A stretch of 27,654 bases of DNA, taken from positions 1 through 27,654 of the forward strand of contig UQWT01000021.1 in the NCBI GenBank assembly GCA_900544815.1. Direction: 5' to 3'. The notes beneath the pieces are model-generated. The model did not search any database. It was given only the letters and a program-made list of their open reading frames with translations, and was not told the origin of the DNA. Below are positions 23,763 to 27,654 of the stretch, in pieces (within the stretch, counting starts at the first letter, position 1; the number at the start of each line of letters is the position of its first letter). Source of the DNA: an uncultured Bacteroidales bacterium (GTDB lineage Bacteria > Bacteroidota > Bacteroidia > Bacteroidales > UBA932). The position numbers and the translations under genes were made by a program.

Positions 23763-25088
23763 ATGGTAGTATTGATAAAATTATTGCAGGTTGTTCTTGC
23801 ACTTAGTATACTTGTCCTTGTTCATGAGTTAGGGCATTTTCTCTTTGCCCGCCTCTTTAAAATAAGGGTAGACAAGTTTTATCTCTTCTTTAATCCATGG
23901 TTCTCCCTTTTTAAGTTTAAACCCAAGAACAGCGATACCGAATATGGTATAGGTTGGCTTCCTCTTGGCGGATATTGCAAGATAGCGGGAATGATAGATG
24001 AATCTATGGATAAGGAGGCCCTCAAGAAGGAGCCGCAACCGTGGGAATATAGAGCACACCCTGCATGGCAACGCCTTTTTGTAATTGCAGGCGGTGTATT
24101 GTTTAATTTTATCCTTGCTATAATTATATATGCAGGAATAATGTATACGTGGGGTGACGAATACATAAAAAACTCGGATGTAAAGACCGGAATATATGTA
24201 AACAGACTTGCAGAGGAGGTTGGATTTAGAAACGGTGACATTATCCTCGATTTTGACGGACTTGTCCCCAATAGTTTTGATGAACTTCAGATAGATCTTG
24301 TACGGAGCCGGGCGGAGCATGCCAAAGTCCTCAGAAACGGAGATACTATTGTGGTAAATATAGATCCGGTATACTTCCCTGCAATGCTAAAGACCCCCGG
24401 AATGTTTGAATACGGCATACCGTTCCAGGTAGCATCTGTTCCTGATTCCTCAATCAATGCAACAGCCGGTTTGTTGCAAGGGGACAGAATATTGGCTTTG
24501 AACGGCCAAAAAGCCGAGATACTTATGGAGGTGAAAGACAAGTTGCAAAATTTTAAAGGCGATTCTGTTGTGGCTACTGTTGCCCGAGGCGAAGAGTTGC
24601 TGTTTGTACCTTTGCAGGTTGATACGGCCGGAATGCTGCAGATAGCCATAAACGGTAACTTAAAGGATTTTTACCATATAACAAAATCCTCATACTCTTT
24701 ATTTCAGTCTATACCAGCCGGATTCAATAAAGCTGTTACAACGGTAAGTAATTACTGGAAAGAGCTTAAACTTATAGCAAGTCCTAAGACAGAGGCATAC
24801 AAATCTGTGGGGAGCTTCATATCTATAGGTAAGATTTTTCCCGACAGATGGAACTGGAGGGCTTTCTGGAACATTACAGCATTCCTTTCAATTATGCTGG
24901 CAGTCCTTAATATCCTTCCTATTCCGGCTTTGGATGGCGGACATATAATGTTTACACTTTATGAGATTATCACCAGACGAAAGCCGAGTGACAAGTTTGT
25001 TGAATATGCTCAGATGGTGGGTATGATATTTCTGTTCGGTCTTATGATTTTAGCTTTTGGAAATGATATTTTCAGATTATTCAGTTAA
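23763..25088 (+). CDS. rseP: Site-2 intramembrane zinc metalloprotease
   Basis: A 441-residue RseP/S2P-family protease of the inner membrane, which cuts membrane-spanning anti-sigma factors and leftover signal peptides. VHELGHFLFARLF near residue 20 is the HExxH zinc site. LNILPIPALDGGH near 385 supplies the NxxPxPxLDGG motif with the third metal ligand. Four membrane segments and a central PDZ-like region (about 130-300, possibly two PDZ copies) are seen. It starts after its own promoter and lies 16 nt before the DUF4837 lipoprotein gene, so the two are probably one unit. Confidence 0.96.
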   Translation: MVVLIKLLQVVLALSILVLVHELGHFLFARLFKIRVDKFYLFFNPWFSLFKFKPKNSDTEYGIGWLPLGGYCKIAGMIDESMDKEALKKEPQPWEYRAHPAWQRLFVIAGGVLFNFILAIIIYAGIMYTWGDEYIKNSDVKTGIYVNRLAEEVGFRNGDIILDFDGLVPNSFDELQIDLVRSRAEHAKVLRNGDTIVVNIDPVYFPAMLKTPGMFEYGIPFQVASVPDSSINATAGLLQGDRILALNGQKAEILMEVKDKLQNFKGDSVVATVARGEELLFVPLQVDTAGMLQIAINGNLKDFYHITKSSYSLFQSIPAGFNKAVTTVSNYWKELKLIASPKTEAYKSVGSFISIGKIFPDRWNWRAFWNITAFLSIMLAVLNILPIPALDGGHIMFTLYEIITRRKPSDKFVEYAQMVGMIFLFGLMILAFGNDIFRLFS

Positions 25089-25104
25089 TTAAATACATAC
25101 AGTT

Positions 25105-26112
25105 ATGAAGAGGTTTTTAAATATATTGCTTATACTCCTTACAGCTGTTTTTGCTATCTCTTGCAAAGATTTTGGAGGTAAATTGGCCAAAAAAAGTGTA
25201 ACAGGCAAGGCCGGAGAGGTAATAGTTGTTATGGATAAGGGTCTTTGGATAGGTGAACCCGGCGCCGAACTGCGCAAGGTGTTGGCATCGGATTATCCTG
25301 CATTACCACAGAAAGAGCCTGCATACAACCTTGTTCAGATTCCTGTAAATGCTTTTTCAACGCTGTTTCAAACACATAGGAATATTATAATTCTGCAGAT
25401 AGACCCAAATGAATATCCTGAGCCGAAGATTGTAACAAAGGAGGATATATGGGCTGCTCCTCAGACAGTGATAAATATATCGGCTCCAAGTAAGGAGGCT
25501 GCCGCACAATATATTGCAGAGAAAAAGAATCTCCTGTTCAATACATTGGGCCAGGCCGAACGCAACAGAATTATAAGAAACTCAAAAAAATATGAGGAAA
25601 GGCCGTTAAGAGATCTGGTAGCCGCAGAGTTTGGCGGTTCCCCATATTTTCCTACAGGCTATTCGCTTAAGAAGAAGACCAATGATTTTATCTGGATATC
25701 ATACGAGACAACATATACCAACCAGGGAATCTTTATCTTTAGAATTCCATATACCGGCGCTAATTCGCTTACATTAGAGCCGTTCATAGCGGCATGCGAT
25801 GAGGTTCTTAAGAATAATGTGCCCGGTATGTTTGAGAACAGCTATATGACCACATCTAAAGAGTTTGAGCCTGAGCTTACCTGGATGAGGTATAAGGGTG
25901 ATGATTTTGCCGAGATACGAGGCTTGTGGGAGGTTGAAAACGATTTTATGGGTGGCCCTTTCGTAGATCATGCCTTTTACTCTAAAGACGGCAAGTCTAT
26001 AATTGTAGTTGAGGGTTTTGTATATGCTCCAAGATATCCTAAACGAAACTACTTAAGACAAGTTGAGTCTATAATTTATTCGTGGGAATGGGCTGAGAAC
26101 TTTAATAAATAA
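25105..26112 (+). CDS. DUF4837 family lipoprotein
   Basis: A 335-residue exported lipoprotein: signal peptide with lipobox ISC at about residue 20, then an opening region (KAGEVIVVMDKGLW) and later NVGNxx-free repeats of a two-lobed alpha/beta body typical of DUF4837, a family confined to Bacteroidetes. No catalytic motif is evident. Its role is unknown; regular placement after the site-2 protease gene suggests an envelope function. It is followed by the promoter of the tRNA-Glu gene. Confidence 0.85.
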   Translation: MKRFLNILLILLTAVFAISCKDFGGKLAKKSVTGKAGEVIVVMDKGLWIGEPGAELRKVLASDYPALPQKEPAYNLVQIPVNAFSTLFQTHRNIIILQIDPNEYPEPKIVTKEDIWAAPQTVINISAPSKEAAAQYIAEKKNLLFNTLGQAERNRIIRNSKKYEERPLRDLVAAEFGGSPYFPTGYSLKKKTNDFIWISYETTYTNQGIFIFRIPYTGANSLTLEPFIAACDEVLKNNVPGMFENSYMTTSKEFEPELTWMRYKGDDFAEIRGLWEVENDFMGGPFVDHAFYSKDGKSIIVVEGFVYAPRYPKRNYLRQVESIIYSWEWAENFNK

Positions 26113-26117
26113 AGTTT

Positions 26118-26148
26118 TTTGGTAGTTTAATTTTTTTTTCTACCTTTG
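26118..26148 (+). promoter_or_regulatory. Bacteroidetes promoter of tRNA-Glu and rpsT
   Basis: TTTG at 26118-26121, 19 nt, then TACCTTTG at 26141-26148: an exact match to the two-part Bacteroidetes promoter. It starts 17 nt before the mature tRNA 5' end and probably drives rpsT as well. Confidence 0.8.
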
Positions 26149-26165
26149 CAGTCCCAAACGGGTAT

Positions 26166-26237
26166 GGTCTGTTCGTCTAAAGGCTAGGACTCAAGATTTT
26201 CATTCTTGCAATAGGGGTTCGATTCCCCTACAGACTA
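26166..26237 (+). tRNA. tRNA-Glu (anticodon TTC)
   Basis: A 72-nt cloverleaf: acceptor GGTCTGT/ACAGACT (first pair G-U), D arm, anticodon stem CAAGA/TCTTG with loop TTTTCAT (anticodon TTC at 26199-26201), a 4-nt variable loop, T stem AGGGG/CCCCT with TTCGATT loop, and discriminator A. CCA is not encoded. It lies just upstream of rpsT and probably shares its transcript. Confidence 0.95.
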
Positions 26238-26263
26238 CGAAAAATAATAAAAAAATAAATAAA

Positions 26264-26518
26264 ATGGCAAATCACGCATCGGCAGATAAGCGTAATCGTC
26301 AGAACGAGAAACGCAGATTGCATAACAGGTATTATGCAAAGACTACGCGTAATGCAATCAAGGCACTACGCAATACTACAGACAAGGCAGCTGCGGAAGC
26401 TCTACTTCCAAAAGTATATGCAATGTTGGACAAATTGGCTAAAACCAATATCATCCACTCAAACAAAGCAGCTAACCTTAAGAGTGGCCTTACTGTTTAT
26501 GTAAATAAGCTTTCATAA
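26264..26518 (+). CDS. rpsT: 30S ribosomal protein S20
   Basis: An 84-residue, very basic S20 protein that binds 16S rRNA early in small-subunit assembly. The family start ANHASADKRNRQNEKRR, the KTTRNAIKALR helix and the C-terminal IHSNKAANLKSGLTVYVNKL are all typical. It starts 26 nt after tRNA-Glu with no promoter of its own visible and ends before a strong terminator. Confidence 0.97.
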   Translation: MANHASADKRNRQNEKRRLHNRYYAKTTRNAIKALRNTTDKAAAEALLPKVYAMLDKLAKTNIIHSNKAANLKSGLTVYVNKLS

Positions 26519-26558
26519 ATCAAGTAAGCACACACAAAATTTTGTCATAATAGATTAT

Positions 26559-26597
26559 AAAGCCCTGTTCCCTTTTGGGAGAGGGCTTTGTTTTTTT
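26559..26597 (+). terminator. Intrinsic terminator after rpsT
   Basis: AAAGCCCT (26559-26566) pairs with AGGGCTTT (26582-26589), with an inner TCCC-TTTT-GGGA stem, followed by a run of seven Ts after one G. Confidence 0.9.
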
Positions 26598-26598
26598 A

Positions 26599-26739
26599 AT
26601 AGTACCGAATGATGCTTTTGCATCAAATGAATATAAAATAATCAGACTATAAACAATAAACTATACACTGTAAACTTAGTTATATATAAATAGAATATAG
26701 CCAAAGCTAACGCTAATGCCAACGCTAAAGCCAAAGCTT
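26599..26739. repeat. GCYAAM repeat element, copy 2 (left of radC)
   Basis: 26599-26632 closely matches 18607-18640. A middle AT-rich part holds CTATAAACAATAAACTATAC (26647-26666). The end (26698-26739) is a tandem run of GCYAAM units: GCCAAA, GCTAAC, GCTAAT, GCCAAC, GCTAAA, GCCAAA. The copy fills most of the gap between the rpsT terminator and radC. Confidence 0.65.
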
Positions 26740-26764
26740 AGTAAAAGGTTAAATATTGCAGGAG

Positions 26765-27451
26765 ATGAAGGGATTAACGATTTTGGAGTGGAAGGATGAG
26801 GACAGGCCACGGGAAAAGTTTATTAATTGCGGCGCAGGAGCTTTAACAGATGCAGAGCTTTTGGCCATTTTGTTGGGCTCAGGAAACAGAAATGAGAATG
26901 TAGTTGACTTGGCGAGGAGAATACTCGCAGAGGCAGACAATTCTCTTTCTGTCTTAAGAAGGTACTCAATTGTTGAATTACAGAAATTTAAAGGGATAGG
27001 TAGGAGTAAGGCATTGACAATACTCGCTCTGTTTGAGCTGTTCAGGAGAATTGAATGTGAAAAAACACCTGTACGCACTGTTATCTACTCCTCCAAAGAG
27101 GCCGCAGATGCAATACAACCTATTCTACGAGACAAATGCCATGAGGAGTGTTGGGTACTCTACCTTAATGTGGGGAACAAACTTATAGCAAAAGAGTGTA
27201 TTACACAGGGTGGAATATCGTCAACCGTGATAGATATGAGACTTATAATAAAGAGGGCCTTTGAAAAATTGGCAACGGCAATTATCCTTGTGCATAATCA
27301 TCCATCTGGCAATGTAAATCCTAGTTCACATGATTCAATACAGACAAACAGACTTAAGGAGGCTGTAAAGTGTTGCGATATAAAACTTTTGGACCATATT
27401 ATCGTGGCCGGAGATGATTATTTTAGCTTTGCAGATGAAGGGCTTATCTAG
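26765..27451 (+). CDS. radC: RadC-family JAB1/MPN metalloprotein
   Basis: About 228 residues, full length. The N-terminal UPF0758 helical part includes GAGALTDAELLAILLGSG (about 22-39) and the HhH-like FKGIGRSKALTILA. The C-terminal MPN+/JAMM domain has HNHPSGNVNPSSHD (zinc-binding His, His and Asp). Once tied to DNA repair, the family's real role remains unsettled; metal-dependent hydrolase is inferred. GGAG directly abuts the ATG at 26765; the frame is also open to a TTG at 26756. The gene is flanked on both sides by inverted GCYAAM repeat elements. Confidence 0.93.
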   Translation: MKGLTILEWKDEDRPREKFINCGAGALTDAELLAILLGSGNRNENVVDLARRILAEADNSLSVLRRYSIVELQKFKGIGRSKALTILALFELFRRIECEKTPVRTVIYSSKEAADAIQPILRDKCHEECWVLYLNVGNKLIAKECITQGGISSTVIDMRLIIKRAFEKLATAIILVHNHPSGNVNPSSHDSIQTNRLKEAVKCCDIKLLDHIIVAGDDYFSFADEGLI

Positions 27452-27453
27452 TC

Positions 27454-27546
27454 AGCTTTAGCGTTAGCGTTGGCTTTGGCCTTAATTTAGTTGAAAGTGT
27501 ATAGTTTATAGTGTATAGAGAAAAGCGTTAGCATTGGCGTTAGCAT
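27454..27546. repeat. GCYAAM repeat element, copy 3 (right of radC, inverted)
   Basis: 27454-27483 is a tandem run of TTWGC/GTTRGC units, the reverse complement of the unit left of radC. It is followed by AAAGTGTATAGTTTATAG (from 27494), which is close to the reverse complement of 26647-26672, and then by a second short GCGTTAGCATTGGCGTTAGC run (27524-27543). The order is that of copy 2 reversed, so radC lies between inverted copies. Confidence 0.65.
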
Positions 27547-27580
27547 TTTTTAAGAGTGAAGAAAAATATTTTTAAACAAA

Positions 27581-27612
27581 TTTGCATAATCGTTAAATAA
27601 TTCATACATTTA
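27581..27612 (+). promoter_or_regulatory. Candidate promoter for a gene beyond the window
   Basis: TTTG (27581-27584), 20 nt, then TACATTTA (27605-27612), one base off the TAnnTTTG consensus. No ORF follows inside the window. A perfect 8-bp palindrome with a 4-nt loop (TGAAATGA-ttac-TCATTTCA, 27627-27646) lies about 15 nt downstream and could be an operator or leader hairpin. Confidence 0.45.
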
Positions 27613-27654
27613 CAAGCGACACAGTTTGAAATGATTACTCATTTCAGCGCCCTG

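Overview
The window reads as the chromosome of a member of the Bacteroidales (Bacteroidota). Evidence: promoter elements of the Bacteroidetes type (TAnnTTTG, with an upstream TTTG about 19-20 nt away where it can be seen), few Shine-Dalgarno sequences, Bacteroidetes-only families (DUF4837, DUF4988/DUF5074, DUF5009), a glycine-lipid glsA/glsB pair, and the tRNA-Glu/rpsT and rseP/DUF4837 neighbourhoods. No rRNA, CRISPR array, integrase or transposase gene is visible.

Left part (about 1-7680) is an accessory, AT-rich cassette on the minus strand. From promoter to end it encodes a DUF1016/YhcG-type PD-(D/E)XK nuclease, a DUF1848 protein with a radical-SAM-like CxxxCxxC cluster, a small ORF, a large protein joining a SAM-methyltransferase-like domain to a RecQ-type helicase, a small helical protein, and a coiled-coil protein with a C-terminal membrane anchor. 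Intergenic gaps are 2-24 nt. I do not recognise this gene set as a named system; it looks like a candidate anti-phage or DNA-processing system. Two reading-frame breaks (T6 run in the DUF1848 gene; overlap at the start of the methyltransferase-helicase) mean it may be decaying, phase-variable, frameshifted on purpose, or affected by sequence errors. A long inverted repeat at 14-70 lies beyond its 3' end.

Centre (7688-17080) is mostly core. The glsA-glsB pair for glycine lipid synthesis runs on the minus strand, followed by plus-strand rpoN (sigma-54) and a DUF4988/DUF5074 lipoprotein. Facing these is a minus-strand operon: def (peptide deformylase), a phosphomannomutase/phosphoglucomutase, and a DUF5009 membrane acyltransferase-like protein. 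A GNAT acetyltransferase is divergent from def.

Right part (17138-27654): an Fe-S aldo/keto reductase and a membrane polyferredoxin, probably a redox pair, sit on the minus strand. Next come a small membrane protein, ruvX, then a plus-strand envelope/isoprenoid run: M23 peptidase, dxr, rseP and a DUF4837 lipoprotein. Then follow tRNA-Glu, rpsT and radC. Intergenic arrays built from a GCYAAM hexamer (GCTAAA, GCCAAA, GCTAAC, GCTAAT) occur as inverted pairs between the two redox genes and around radC; they form an interspersed repeat family not explained by any gene. Three genes have a TAnnTTTG promoter element only 4-5 nt before their ATG, suggesting leaderless transcripts.
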